A DNA stretch of 64,000 nucleotides, from the NCBI GenBank assembly GCA_963814975.1, contig CAWFFB010000014.1, positions 124,001 through 188,000 on the forward strand, in the 5' to 3' direction. Below are positions 1-10,162 of the stretch, in pieces. The notes beneath the pieces were generated by a model. That model was not told where the DNA came from and made no database searches. It worked only from the letters and a program-made list of their open reading frames with translations. The position numbers and the translations under genes were made by a program. The DNA is from CAVUXJ01 sp963814975. Its GTDB lineage: Bacteria; Acidobacteriota; Vicinamibacteria; Vicinamibacterales; CAVVIG01. Numbering within the stretch: position 1 is the stretch's first letter; each line of letters starts with the position of its first letter.

Positions 1-572
1 TAGGGCCGGCCGATCTGGGTCGCCATGTACTGCCGATACGCGTTCTCCTCGAGATAGTTGATCAGCACGAACGCCTCGACCAGGTTCGCGCCGACCGTCG
101 CGGCGCCGTGTGATTTCATCAGCACCGCCGGCCGGTCGCCGAGTGTGGCCGCCAGGCGATCTGCCATCGCCCGGGTATTAATCGAATTGGGCGAGTCGAA
201 TACCGGCACGGGAAACAGCAATGAACCCTGGGCATATACCGGCTGGTAGCTGTGGCCGACCATGGTCAGGAAGGTCGTCCACTTCGTATGCGCGTGCACT
301 GCCGCCTGGACGTCGGCGCGGGCCCGGTAGATGGCGCAGTGCAGGTGGCATTCGAGCGGAGGCTGACCCCGGCCGTCGATCAGCTGGCCGTCGAGGTCGA
401 TCGCGCAAACGTCATTCGAAGTGAGCTGGCTCCGCGGGCTCGACCCGATGTTGATCAGGATGCGGTTGTCGCCCACGCGGACGCTGCAATGGCCGTTGTA
501 GTCGATGATGCCGTTGCGCTCGAGCATCAGGATACAGTCGACGAGTTGCTGCCTGGACTCGGCCTCCGACAT
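1..572 (-). CDS. Class II aldolase/adducin family protein (3' end cut by window)
   Basis: The minus-strand frame opens at an ATG ending at 572 and runs off the left edge after 190 codons without a stop. It is a class II aldolase/adducin domain: an acidic residue in QPPLECHLH (about residue 74), the zinc pair in VHAHTKW (His93 and His95) and a later KSHGAATVG segment that supplies the third zinc His of this family. Such proteins are metal-dependent aldolases or decarboxylases acting on small hydroxy-oxo acids or sugar phosphates. The substrate cannot be read from sequence. Its neighbour at 696-1442 is a second, divergent class II aldolase on the same strand, so the two may form a heteromer or successive steps. 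The frame is open throughout, with no sign of disruption. Confidence 0.85.
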   Translation of the reverse strand, partial: MSEAESRQQLVDCILMLERNGIIDYNGHCSVRVGDNRILINIGSSPRSQLTSNDVCAIDLDGQLIDGRGQPPLECHLHCAIYRARADVQAAVHAHTKWTTFLTMVGHSYQPVYAQGSLLFPVPVFDSPNSINTRAMADRLAATLGDRPAVLMKSHGAATVGANLVEAFVLINYLEENAYRQYMATQIGRP

Positions 573-695
573 CGATCCCCTCTGGAGAAAACCTGAAGTC
601 TGAAGTCTGAAACCTGAAAGTCTCAAGTGTGAATTCCCGAAATCTGAAGCCGGATCGAACTTCAGGTGTCAGATTTCAGATCTTGAGCGCTTCAT
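573..695. repeat. Intergenic low-complexity repeat (TCTGAA/CCTGAAA words)
   Basis: The gap between the two aldolase genes is filled by near-repeats of the words tctgaa, cctgaa and cagattt. Positions 590-620 and 660-685 are partly inverted with respect to each other, so the transcript could fold. The 14-mer tgaaagtctcaagt (615-628) recurs with one change at 33224-33237 in another intergenic gap. I see no coding potential. It may be a dispersed repeat or a weak terminator. Confidence 0.55.
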
Positions 696-1442
696 CTACC
701 ACTTCACCTGGCTGCGCCAGAGGTTCCAGGCGCGCATGCCGGCCGTCTGGTTGACCTGATCCGCCAGCCTGCCCTCCTCGGCGTCGAGTGCCGCGATCGG
801 CGCGCCGCCCCCCAGTGCCGCGCTCCAGTGCTGGATCCGGGCATTGACTTCGGTGTACACCGCGCGGAAGACTGCCGACTGCAACGTCGGGCCGCATGCC
901 ACGCTTCCGTGGCCGCGCATGAGGGCGACGTCCTTGCGGCCCAGCACCGCGGCAAGTGCCATGCCCTTCGGCCCGTTGCCGACCAGCATATCGGTGGCGC
1001 CGAATTTCTCGCGGATGTCGAACACGGGCACGCCGGCCGCGATGAAGGCGGCGTTGTGGAACATCGCCAGCATCGGTGTGGCGACGAGCCCGAACGGGAT
1101 GACGGACGGAGAATGGCTGTGCACCACCGACATGATGTCCGGCCGCGCCTTGTAGATCTCGCCGTGGATGAACCGCTCGAGGAAGCTGTCGCGCCCGCTG
1201 GCGCTCACCAACGTGCTGTCCAGGTCGTATTCCATGATGTCGGCCGGTGTGACCAGTGCCGGCGCAATCGACCGAGCCATCAGGTAGCGGTCGGGCGCCG
1301 AGGGATGGCGCATCGAGACGTGGCCGAACGCGTCCACGACGCCCTGGGCCGCAAGGATTCGGCTGGCGGCAGCCAGATCTTCCACCAGATTGGCGGCGAC
1401 CGGACCGCCCGAACTCTGTACGCTGCTATCCATGTCAATCAC
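696..1442 (-). CDS. Class II aldolase/adducin family protein
   Basis: A 248-residue intact protein, a typical length for stand-alone class II aldolases. The zinc motif is HSH at residues 108-110 and MRGHGSVACG carries the third His near 176. The C-terminal NLWRSQVKW tail resembles fungal and bacterial class II aldolase-like decarboxylases, but I cannot assign a substrate. The GTG at 1442 is the longest start; an ATG nine bases in (1433) is equally plausible since neither has a strong ribosome binding site. It lies 124 bases upstream of the partial aldolase on the same strand and divergently from the binding protein at 1562, so the 1443-1561 gap should hold both promoters. Confidence 0.88.
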   Translation of the reverse strand: MIDMDSSVQSSGGPVAANLVEDLAAASRILAAQGVVDAFGHVSMRHPSAPDRYLMARSIAPALVTPADIMEYDLDSTLVSASGRDSFLERFIHGEIYKARPDIMSVVHSHSPSVIPFGLVATPMLAMFHNAAFIAAGVPVFDIREKFGATDMLVGNGPKGMALAAVLGRKDVALMRGHGSVACGPTLQSAVFRAVYTEVNARIQHWSAALGGGAPIAALDAEEGRLADQVNQTAGMRAWNLWRSQVKW

Positions 1443-1561
1443 CGTTGGGGCATGATGCCGTTGGGAACAACGAGATAATACCCTCCATGGCGGTCGGGGA
1501 GTCTTCCTCTTTGAACAGTCCGTTCAGCGACAGGCACCATCACCCGGAGGGGGAAGCACGA

Positions 1562-2635
1562 ATGATGAAGGCGCTCCGGGCATTGGCCGGGCCGCGGGCG
1601 GCAGCCATTCTGTGGCTGATGTGTGCGGCCGCCTGCGGCGACCGTGGGTCCGAGCCGGTCCCCGTGCGCGTGGGCATCGCCAATGCGAGCAGTGACGTCG
1701 GGCTCTTCATCGCCCACAAGAAAGGCTACTTCCGAGCCGAGGGTCTGAACGTGACCTTCGTGCCCTTCGATTCCGGCGCCCAGATGGTGGCGCCGCTCGG
1801 CGCCGGGCGGCTCGATGTCGGCGCAGGATCTCCGTCGGCGGGGCTTTACAACGCCATTGTCCGGGGGATTCCCATCAAGATCGTGGCCGACAAAGGATCG
1901 ACGCCGAAAGGGTACGGCTACCAGCCGCTCCTGGTGCGCAAAGATCTGGTAGACACCGGGCGCTACAAGTCGCTGAGCGACCTGAAGGGGATGAAGATCG
2001 CCGGCAGCGCTCCGGGCAGCGCTTCGACTTCCACCCTCAACGAGGCCCTCAAGAGCGTCGGTCTGCAGTCTACCGATGTCGAGCGCGTGTTCCTCGGCTT
2101 CCCGCAGCACGTCCTGGCCCTGCAAAACAAAGCGGTCGATGCCGCGCTCACGACGGAGCCGTCCGCCACCGAGGCGATCCGGCGTGGCGTGGCCGTGAAG
2201 GTGATGAGCGACGACGAGATTTACCCGGATCACCAGCTGGCGGTGATCCTCTATGGCGGACAGTTCATCAAGGATCAGCCCGACGCCGCGCGCCGTTTCA
2301 TGCGCGCCTACATCCACGCCGTTCGTGACTACAATGACGCCCTGGTCGGGGGCCGCATCGCCGGTCCGAACGCTGACGAGATCATCTCGATCCTGACGGA
2401 ATACACACCCCTCAAGGATCCCGCGGTCTATCGTGCTATCAGCGCGCAGGGCTGCAATCCCGACGGCGCCGTCAACGAGGCAAGCCTCGCGATCGACCTG
2501 CAGTTCTACAAGGATGAAGGCCACATCCAGGGCGGCGTCACGGTCGAACAGGCGGTGGACCGGAGCTTCGTACAAGCGGCCATCGACGAGCTCGGTCCCT
2601 ACAAGAAGGCGCGACATGGCGCGGATGGTTCATGA
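1562..2635 (+). CDS. ABC transporter substrate-binding protein, NitT/TauT family
   Basis: A 357-residue exported binding protein. The start is the ATG at 1562, chosen because GGAGGGGG lies 6-13 bases upstream; the frame stays open further upstream but without a better site. The N-terminus is a signal peptide ending in AAAC (Cys25), a weak lipoprotein box, so a membrane-anchored lipoprotein is possible. The body begins VRVGIANASSDVGLF and has the SsuA/THI5-like layout of nitrate, sulfonate and taurine binders (DPAVYR, a TTEPSAT hinge segment). It is a close paralogue of the protein at 25427-26488: stretches such as AGSAPGSASTSTLNEALK are identical. Unlike that copy it has no adjacent SsuBC-type permease and ATPase; the next genes are an EutA-like protein and an Fbp-type transporter. 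Confidence 0.9.
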   Translation: MMKALRALAGPRAAAILWLMCAAACGDRGSEPVPVRVGIANASSDVGLFIAHKKGYFRAEGLNVTFVPFDSGAQMVAPLGAGRLDVGAGSPSAGLYNAIVRGIPIKIVADKGSTPKGYGYQPLLVRKDLVDTGRYKSLSDLKGMKIAGSAPGSASTSTLNEALKSVGLQSTDVERVFLGFPQHVLALQNKAVDAALTTEPSATEAIRRGVAVKVMSDDEIYPDHQLAVILYGGQFIKDQPDAARRFMRAYIHAVRDYNDALVGGRIAGPNADEIISILTEYTPLKDPAVYRAISAQGCNPDGAVNEASLAIDLQFYKDEGHIQGGVTVEQAVDRSFVQAAIDELGPYKKARHGADGS

Positions 2636-2771
2636 GTGAAGCCGGCTCGGCGTGTGCGCAGAACACTGCTGGTGGCCCCACACCATGCTGGAGCGTCGGC
2701 CTGGAGGCGGACCGGCACGGTCGGGTTGACGGCGGACACCGCGCATCACGCACCGGCCAGACAAGGATGCG

Positions 2772-4507
2772 ATGACCGACACCCCGGAAGACAAACGCCC
2801 GCACCGCCTGGAGGATCACCTCCTCGGCCTGGACCCCATGCACTCGCACGAGGATGGGGAAGCGGACCACGATCACGATCACGACGATGTTGGAGGCGAG
2901 TACGACCCGACGACGTCCAGCCTCTGGCTGCAGGACAACATCACGCTCCTCTCGGTCGGCATCGATATCGGCTCCGCCGGCACGCAGGTGATGTTCTCGC
3001 GCGTGCACCTGCGGCGGCTCTCGGAGGAGCTGACCAGCCGCTACTTCGTGGTGGGCCGGGAGACCGTCTACCAGTCGCCCGTCGCGCTGACGCCCTATCT
3101 CAGTGAGGATCGCATCGACGATCAGGGGATCGGTCACATCATCGACTCCGCCTACGAGGCCGCCGGCGTGCATCCGGACAATGTCGACACCGGCGCGGTG
3201 ATCCTCACCGGCGAGGCGCTGCGCCGCGAGAACGCCAAGGCGATCGCCGATGTCCTCGCGGAGGTAGGCGGCGAGTTTGTCTGCGCCGCGGCCGGGCACC
3301 ACATGGAGTCGATGCTCGCCGCCTACGGCTCGGGCGCCGCGAAGGTTTCGCACGATCGCGCGGCGGCGCTGCTCAACGTCGACATCGGCGGCGGCACCAC
3401 GAAGCTCGCCCTTGTCGAGGCGGGCAAGGTCGTGCACACGGCGGCGATCCATCTCGGCGGACGGCTCGCGGTCATCGACGCGGAGGGCCGGCTCACGCGT
3501 CTCGATCCGGCGGGCAAGCGCCTCGCCGCGCTCGCGGGGTGCGACTGGAACCTCGGGGACCGGGTGAGCGAGGACGAACTCCGTCGGGTGGCATCGTGGA
3601 TGGCCGACGCGCTCTTGCGCCGCGCTCACGGAGGATCCGGCGCCGCCCGAAGTCGAGGGGTTGTGGCTGACGGAGCCACTCGGCGTTGTGGGCGGCATCG
3701 CCGGCGCGATGTTCTCGGGCGGCGTCGAGCGAATACGTCTACGGCCGCGAGGAATACGATTTCGGCGATCTCGGCCGCCGCTTCGGGCAGGCGATCCGCG
3801 AGCGTCTCGCCGCAGGGCGGCTTCCCGTTTCCGCTCCTGCCTGCGGGGGAGTGCATCCGGGCCACCGCGCTCGGCGCTTCGGAGTACAGCGTGCAGTTGT
3901 CGGGAAACACCGTCTACATCTCGAGCCCTGGAGAGCTCCTGCCGCGCAAGAACCTGCAGGTGATCCAGCCGCCGGTCGGCGCTGGGCGACACGATCGACC
4001 CGTCGGCGGTCGCTGCCGCGATCCGCAACCACTTTCGCGATTTCGATATCGTCGAGGGCGATTCGGAGGTGGCGCTCGCGTTCCGGTGGCGCGGCGCACC
4101 GGCCTACGCCCGCCTGGCCGGCCTTCGCCCGCGGGAATCCTGGAGGCGCTGCCCCGCACGCTCGCAGCGGGAAAGCCGCTGTTCGTTGTCCTGGACGGCG
4201 ATGTCGCCCATACGCTGGGCGCGCTCCTCAAGGACGAGTTGGGCGTCGCCTCCGAGGTGCTGGTGCTCGACGGGATTTCCCTCTGGGATTTCGACTACAT
4301 CGATCTCGGCCGCGTGCGCATGCCCTCCTTCACCGTTCCGGTGACGATCAAGTCGCTCGTGTTCAACGAGGATCCGCGCGTGCCGCATCGCGCACGACAG
4401 CCATCAGACGCACGCGCACGAGCACGAAGACGACGCGGACGGTGAGCCATCATCACCACGGGGGACGACATCATCACCACCACCACGACCACGCCAAGGA
4501 CCGATAG
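2772..4507 (+). CDS. EutA-like ASKHA ATPase, reading frame broken by eight +1 shifts
   Basis: Reconstructed as about 575 residues. The phosphate-1 loop is GIDIGSAGTQ and the phosphate-2 loop NVDIGGGTTK, as in EutA, the reactivating factor of adenosylcobalamin-dependent ethanolamine ammonia-lyase; later EECI-like and FSGGV segments also fit EutA. The start ATG at 2772 follows AAGGA. Both ends are unusual: an N-terminal extension HSHEDGEADHDHDHDD and a C-terminal tail rich in His (HTHAHEHEDD-type and HHHHGGRHHHHHHDH) that suggest metal binding. The conserved sequence continues only if one extra base is removed near 3621, 3727, 3826, 3979, 4125, 4139, 4386 and 4438. No eutBC, eutL or other ethanolamine genes are in the window, so the enzyme it would reactivate, if any, is elsewhere or different. 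EutA-type family membership is well supported; function is inferred. Confidence 0.72.
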
Positions 4508-4529
4508 GGGAATCCCCGGGCCGGGCGGC

Positions 4530-6237
4530 GTGACGCCGTCGGCGCTGAGCGCCTTCGACTGGAAATGGGTCGTGATCGGCGCGTGCGTCGCCTTCACGGT
4601 CTACATTGCCGTCATCCCGCTCGGCTTCCTGCTCTGGCAGAGCTTCCGCACGCCGCAGACGGCGACGACGGACGCGGTCTTCACGCTGGGCAACTACGTC
4701 GCGGCCTACGGCAGCAGCGAGACCTGGCGTCTGTTCTGGACCTCGATCCAGTTCGCGTTCGGCGCTTCGCTCTTTGCGTTCCTGGTCGGCACGGCGCTCG
4801 CGTGGATGAACGAGCGCACCAACACTCCGTTCAAGTCGATCTTCTTCGCGCTCTCCATCATCCCGCTGGTCATCCCCGGGATCCTGTTCACGGTCGCCTG
4901 GATTCTCCTGGCGAGCCCGCAGATCGGCATCATCAACCTGGTGCTGCAGGGCTGGTTCGGTCTCGAAGAGCCGCCCTTCGACATCTACTCGCTGGGCGGG
5001 ATGATCTGGGTCGACGGGCTGCACTACTCACCCATGGCGTTTCTCCTCATGACGGCGGCGTTTCGCGCGATGGATCCGTCGCTCGAGGAGTCGGCCACGA
5101 TGAGCGGCGCCAACATCTTCCAGGTGGCGTGGCGCGTGACGCTCAAGCTCACCTGGCCTGCGATCTTCGCGACCATCCTCATCCTGTTCGTGCGCTCCAT
5201 CGAGTCGTTCGAGGTGCCGGCGCTCCTCGGTCTCCCGGTGGGGATCCAGGTGTTCACCTCGTCCATCTATCAGGCGGTGCACCGCTACCCCAGCCAGGTG
5301 GGCCTCGCGTCGGCGTATGCGGTGACGCTCGCTCGTCATCACGACCGTCGGGGTGTATTTCGTCTCGAGGCTCTCCAGCCGGGGATCGAAGTACGCCACG
5401 ATGACCGGCAAAGGCTTCCGTCCGCGGCCGATCGATCTCGGGCGCTGGCGCTGGTTCACGGCGGCGCTCTTCGTCGTGTACTTCCTGCTGATCGTCGTGC
5501 TGCCGTTTTCCGTGCTGCTGTGGTCGTCGTTCCAGAGGTTCTATTCGGTGCCCTCGATGGAGGCGCTGCAGAACCTCACGCTCGACCCGTACCGCTTCAT
5601 CTTCGCCTACCCGAACCTCACGCGCACAATCTGGAACAGCGTCGTGCTGTCGTTCGGCAGCGCGACGATCGTGATGCTGGTGACCTCGGTGATCTGCTGG
5701 ATCGTGGTGAAGACCAAGCTCCCGGGGCGCTGGCTGCTCGACAACATCGCGTCCCTTCCGATGGTGTTTCCGGGCCTCGTGCTGGGGCTCGCGATCATGA
5801 TTTTCTACCTGAATGTCGACATCGGAGTGTACGGAACGATCTGGATCATGTTCATCGCCTACATCACGCGCTTCATGCCCTACGGGTTGCGCTACAGCAC
5901 GACCTCGATGCTGCAGATCCACAAGGAGCTCGAGGAGTCGGCGGCGATGAGCGGCGCCTCGTGGGCCACGACCTTCCGGCGAATCATCCTGCCGCTCCTG
6001 AAGCCGGGGCTCCTGGCGGGCTGGATCTACGTGATGATCGTGTCGATCCGGGAGCTGTCGACCTCGATCCTGCTCTACAGCCCCGACACCCAGGTGGTCT
6101 CCATCGTCATCTGGGAGCTGTGGGAGAATGGGCAATACGTGGAGCTCTCGGCGCTCGGCGTGCTCTTCATCATCACGCTCTTCGTGCTGGTCCTGATCGC
6201 GCAGTGGCTCGGCAGGAAGTACGGCGTCAAGGAATAG
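4530..6237 (+). CDS. ABC transporter permease, double-domain Fbp/AfuB type (one frameshift)
   Basis: About 568 residues with two copies of the binding-protein-dependent permease domain, as in FbpB/AfuB iron(III) and in 2-aminoethylphosphonate-type importers. Each half has about six membrane segments and an EAA loop: DPSLEESATMSGANIFQVAW in the first and HKELEESAAMSGASW in the second. The frame changes by +1 near 5332 between the halves; without that it is uninterrupted. The start used is GTG 4530, without a clear ribosome site. It is followed 13 bases later by its ATPase. Three FbpA-type binding proteins encoded downstream (12710-16613) are the likely partners. The substrate is unknown; the family carries ferric iron, polyamines, phosphonates and small organic acids. 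Confidence 0.88.
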
Positions 6238-6250
6238 GACGAAGCAGGAT

Positions 6251-7356
6251 GTGCTGAACATCGAGGGTCTGTTCACCGAATATCCCAACGACCTGGGCGA
6301 GATCGTCAAGGCCGCGCAGGACGTGAGCTTCACGGTGGCCGAGGGGCATCTGTTTACGCTGCTCGGTCCCAGCGGCTGCGGCAAGACGACCACGCTCCGG
6401 TCCATCGCCGGGCTCGAGCGGCCGCGTGCTCGGCGAGATCTCGGTCAACGGCCGCGTCGTCTATTCCTCGTCACGCGGCGTCTTCGTGAGCCCGAACCGG
6501 CGCGGCTTCGGCATGGTGTTTCAGTCCTACGCGATCTGGCCGCACATGAACGTGTTCGAGAACGCCGCCTTTCCGCTCGAAGTCGGCGGCCGCCGGTTAC
6601 TCGCGCAAGGAAATCCGCGACAACGTGATGCGCATCCTCACCGCCGTGCAGCTCGAGGATCTCGCGGAACGCGAGTCGACGAAGCTCTCCGGCGGCCAGC
6701 AGCAGCGCCTGGCGCTGGCGCGGGCGCTGGTGATGGAGCCGGCGCTGCTCCTGCTCGACGAGCCACTGTCCAACCTGGACGCGAAGCTTCGCGAGAAGAT
6801 GCGGTTCGAGCTGAAGCGGCTGCAGCGCGAGCTGAGAATCACCACGGTCTACGTGACGCACGACCAAAGCGAGGCGCTCGCCCTGTCTCACCAGGTCGCG
6901 GTGATGAGCGAGGGGCGTATCCAGCAGATCGGCAGGCCGCGCGACATCTACGAGCGCCCGTCGAACCAGTTCGTGGCCGACTTCGTGGGCACCACCAACT
7001 TCATCGAGGGCACGGTCCTCGGCCCGGAGTTGACGACGAAGGGCTTCTACGTCATGCGCACCGAGATCGGCGACATCACGGTGGCGGCCGTCGAGGACCT
7101 GCGGTCGGACGAGCGCGTGGTGCTCTCGGTGCGTCCCGAAGACGTGGAGCTGGCGGAGGCCAGACCCGAGGGAGGCAACGTCTGGCAGGGGCGCGTGGAC
7201 CAGAAGGTCTTTCTTGGTGAAGCCCTTGATTTCCAGGTGAAGGTCGGCACGCGTACGCTGCTCTCGCGTCGTCACCCGAGGCTGCGCACCCCGGTTGGAC
7301 ACCCGATATTCGTGCAGTTGAACCCCGAGAAGTGCGTCGCCCTCAAGATCGCGTGA
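6251..7356 (+). CDS. ABC transporter ATP-binding protein, FbpC/PotA type (two frameshifts)
   Basis: About 367 residues. Walker A is GPSGCGKTT, the Q-loop is in VFQSYAIWPHM, the signature is LSGGQQQRLALARAL, Walker B is LLLLDEPLSNLD and the switch His is in VYVTHDQSEAL. A C-terminal TOBE-type domain (about residues 240-367) is present, as in FbpC, PotA and MalK. The frame shifts by +1 near 6427 and 6594; all motifs are intact once these are allowed. The GTG at 6251 is taken as start because VLNIEGLFTEY is the normal beginning of such a protein. It is clearly the motor for the permease immediately upstream. Confidence 0.88.
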
Positions 7357-7424
7357 TATGGCGCCGGACCCGATCATGAAAGGGCCACGAGGGACCCGCG
7401 CCCGAATCGTCCCGCAAGCGGCGA

Positions 7425-9178
7425 ATGTGGCGCCGGCGTCCGAAGGACCGCTGGGCCTCCGACGTGATCGTCGACCTGCTGCACGCATATGGCCTGCCGT
7501 ACGCCGCGCTGAATCCAGGGGCGAGCTTCCGCGGCCTGCACGATTCGATCGTCAACTACGGCGGCAACCGCCCGACGATGATGCTCTGCCAGCATGAGGA
7601 GACCGCGGTCCAGATCGCGCATGGCTACGCCAAGGCGAGCGGCAAGCCGATGGTCGCGATTCTGCACAGTCTCGTCGGGCTGCTGCATGCCAACATGGCG
7701 ATCTACTACGCGTACATCGACCGCGCGCCGATTTTCATCGTCGGGGCCACCGGGCCGATGGATGAGACCAAGCGACGCCCGCGCATCGACTGGATACACA
7801 CCGCGCAAGGCCAGGGCGAGGCGGTGCGCGCGTACACGAAGTGGGACTACCAGCCGCACACGATCGATGGTGTCCCCGAGGCATTCTCGCGGGCCTACTC
7901 GGTGATGATGACGCAGCCCCAGGGGCCGGTTTACATGTGCTACGACGCGTGGATGCAGGAGCAACCGCTCGACCACGAGGTGGCGATGCCGCCCGCGGGT
8001 GCAGCGAGGGTGCCCACGCGCATGGCGCCCGAGACGAAGGCGCTCGCCGAAGCCGCCGAGCTGATCGCCGCCGCCGCGAAACCCGTCATCATCGCCGAAT
8101 ACGTGGGACGCGAACCCGAGGGCTTCCATGCGCTCGTGGAGCTCGCTGAGGCGGGCGGCATCCCGGTCTACGACGTCGATAGCCGCTTGAACTTCCCGAC
8201 TCGGCATCCGCTGAACATGAGCCACTCGAAGGAGGTGTTCCGCGACGCGGACCTCGTTCTGTGTCTCGACACGCGCGACTGGGAACGGCCGACGACGGAA
8301 CTCGTGAGCACCACGCGGGAACTCACGTCGATCGTACCGGCGGGCGCGACGTGGATCGACATCGGCTTCGGGGACCTGGAACTTTCGAGCTGGGCGCTCG
8401 ACTACCAGCGCCTTCGTCACGCGCGGCTTCACGATCCTCGCCGACACGACGATCGCGATCCCGGCGGTCACCAGGCTCCTCGAGGCCCGGATCGCGGCGG
8501 ACGCGAAACTGCGCGCTCGTGTCAAGGCGCGCGCGGCTGACACGGCCGCGAAGAGCCACGCGCTGCGCGAGACATGGGCGCGCGAGGCGACAGTGGACTG
8601 GAACGCGAGTCCGATCACGCTGCCGCGCCTCGCCTCCGAGGTCTGGCACGCGATCAAGGGCGAGGACTGGGTCCTCACGGCTGGCACGCTCGAGCAGTGG
8701 ACGCGCAAGCTCTGGGACTTCGACAAGCCTTATCGCCACCCCGGACGATCGCTCGGCACGGCAACCCAATTCGGCATTTCATTGGGCGTGGCTCTCGCGC
8801 ACCGCGAGAAGAAGCGGCTCGTCGTCGATATGCAGCCCGATGGCGACCTGATGTTCGACGCGGGTGCGCTGTGGGTCGCAGCCAAGCATCGAATTCCGAT
8901 GCTCGTGGTCATGTATAACAACCGGGCCTACTACAACGACTGGGAACACCAAATCCGCATGGCGAAACTGCGCGGCACCCCGGTCGAGCGGGCCCACATC
9001 GGCATGGACATGGATGATCCGGCGCCAGATTTTGCGGCCATGGCGAAATCGATGGGCTGGTACGCCGAGAGGCCCGTTCGAGTCGCCGAAGGGGATCGCC
9101 GCGGCCCTGAAGCGGGCGATCGCACAGGTGAAGGCGGGCCACCCGGCGCTGCTCGACACCGTCACCCGGAAGCGATAA
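7425..9178 (+). CDS. Thiamine diphosphate-dependent enzyme, acetolactate synthase/decarboxylase family (two frameshifts)
   Basis: About 583 residues with the usual three-domain arrangement: an N-terminal pyrimidine-binding domain with HEETAVQIAHGYA (catalytic Glu at about 58-59), a central domain, and a C-terminal diphosphate-binding domain with PDGDLMF and MYNN about 25 residues later, which holds the Mg-ThDP. Members act on 2-oxo acids by decarboxylation or carboligation; the substrate is not predictable here. Shifts of +1 occur near 8412 and 9077. The start is uncertain: ATG 7425 lacks a good ribosome site and upstream frames are open, so a longer N-terminus broken by another shift is possible. 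It sits between the transporter genes and a 2-hydroxyacid-type reductase, so it may process the imported compound. Confidence 0.83.
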
Positions 9179-9217
9179 AAGCACATGTATGCGCCAGAGG
9201 CCACCCGGAAGCGATAA
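9163..9217 (+). repeat. 16-bp direct repeat at the end of the ThDP gene
   Basis: The sequence cacccggaagcgataa occurs at 9163-9178, where it encodes the last residues and stop of the ThDP enzyme, and again perfectly at 9202-9217. The second copy also ends a short frame (ATG at 9185) with the residues TRKR and a stop. This looks like a small tandem duplication of the gene end and the following reductase may start within or after it. Confidence 0.75.
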
Positions 9218-10064
9218 CGGCGACGCCGTGGCAGGCACGACTGCGGCCACGCCAATCCGGACGGTCGGCGTAATCGGCGCAGGCCGCATGGGGCAGCCCA
9301 TCATCGGCCACATGGCGCGCAAGGGCTTCACGGTGGTCGTCCACGACATCGATGAGGGAAAGCGCGAAGCGGTGGCGCAGCTGGGCGCCGCATGGGCCGA
9401 CAGTCCGGTGGCGCTCGCGCGGGGCACGACGCGATTCTCGTCTGCGTCGGCTACGACCGGGAGGTGCGCGAACTGATGTCGGTCGAAGGCTTGCTCCGTG
9501 ACCTGCCGTGCGGGACAATCGTGGCGGTGCTCTCCACGGTGCATCCGCGCACCGTGCAGGAGCTCGCGGAAGACGCCAAGGCCTTCGGGGTGCATGTGGT
9601 CGATTCCACGGTCTGCCGCGGCGCCCGCGCGGCGGACGAGGGTACGCTGCTGTCGTTCGTTGGGGGGCATGCGGACGTCGTGGAGCGCCTGAAGCCGGTG
9701 CTCGCCTGCTACTCCACCGACATCGTTCACACGGGCGGGGTCGGCACCGCGCAGGTCGCCAAGGCGGCGAACAACCTCGTGATGTGGTCCTGCCTGGTCG
9801 CCGATCACGAAGCGCTGGCGCTGGCGAAGCGCTTCGGGATGGATGTCGAAGTCCTGCGCGAAGCGCTCCTGAAGAGCAGCGCGGAGAACTACGTCCTGCG
9901 GCACTGGGGGACGAACACGATGGCGTGGGCGGAGGACGACATGGAAATCGTCCAGAGAATGGCGCACGACGCCGGGTGTCGCCCTGCCGCAGGCGGGGTT
10001 GAACCGAGAGCTGTGCCGCACGCTCAAGCCGAAGCGGTTCCGGCTGGACGAGTACGGCGTCTGA
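9189..10064 (+). CDS. NAD(P)-dependent 3-hydroxyisobutyrate dehydrogenase-family reductase (two frameshifts)
   Basis: About 291 residues (shorter if GTG 9228 is the start). The Rossmann motif is GVIGAGRMGQP; the substrate loop DSTVCRGARAADEGTL replaces the usual DAPVSGG type; the catalytic Lys lies in KAANNLVMW. This superfamily interconverts beta-hydroxy acids and semialdehydes (3-hydroxyisobutyrate, tartronate semialdehyde, 6-phosphogluconate). The frame changes by net -1 near 9421 and by +1 near 9977, after which it ends LKPKRFRLDEYGV and a stop at 10064. It is 10 bases downstream of the ThDP enzyme and 98 bases upstream of a cupin; glyoxylate carboligase plus tartronate semialdehyde reductase is a known pairing of these two families, but I cannot claim that reaction here. 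Confidence 0.8.
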
Positions 10065-10162
10065 TCCCGGAAGACGCTTGGCGTGGCGCAGCGGCAAACA
10101 GGGTACGCTCAGACGCAAGCGCTTTCCCGAGGTCAGGCGGGATCGCGCAAGGAAGCTTCAAC

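Noticed and set aside
1439..2617. Long open frame on the minus strand opposite the binding protein (392 codons)
   Set aside because: Pure antisense of a conserved gene in GC-rich DNA; low-complexity Arg/Gly/Ala/Asp composition, no family resemblance.
2538..4028. 496-codon minus-strand frame opposite the EutA-like gene
   Set aside because: Composition is that of an antisense shadow and the plus strand encodes clear ASKHA motifs.
4440..4507. HHHHHH tract that might be a vector His-tag
   Set aside because: It belongs to a longer natural His/Asp-rich tail in the same gene, continuous with HTHAHEHEDD-type sequence, and no vector sequence follows.
5254..6405. 383-codon minus-strand frame opposite the permease
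   Set aside because: Rich in His/Arg/Asp/Gln with no fold; the plus strand carries conserved membrane segments and an EAA loop.
7374..8726. 450-codon minus-strand frame opposite the ThDP gene
   Set aside because: Antisense shadow; the plus strand has the catalytic HEE and diphosphate-binding motifs.
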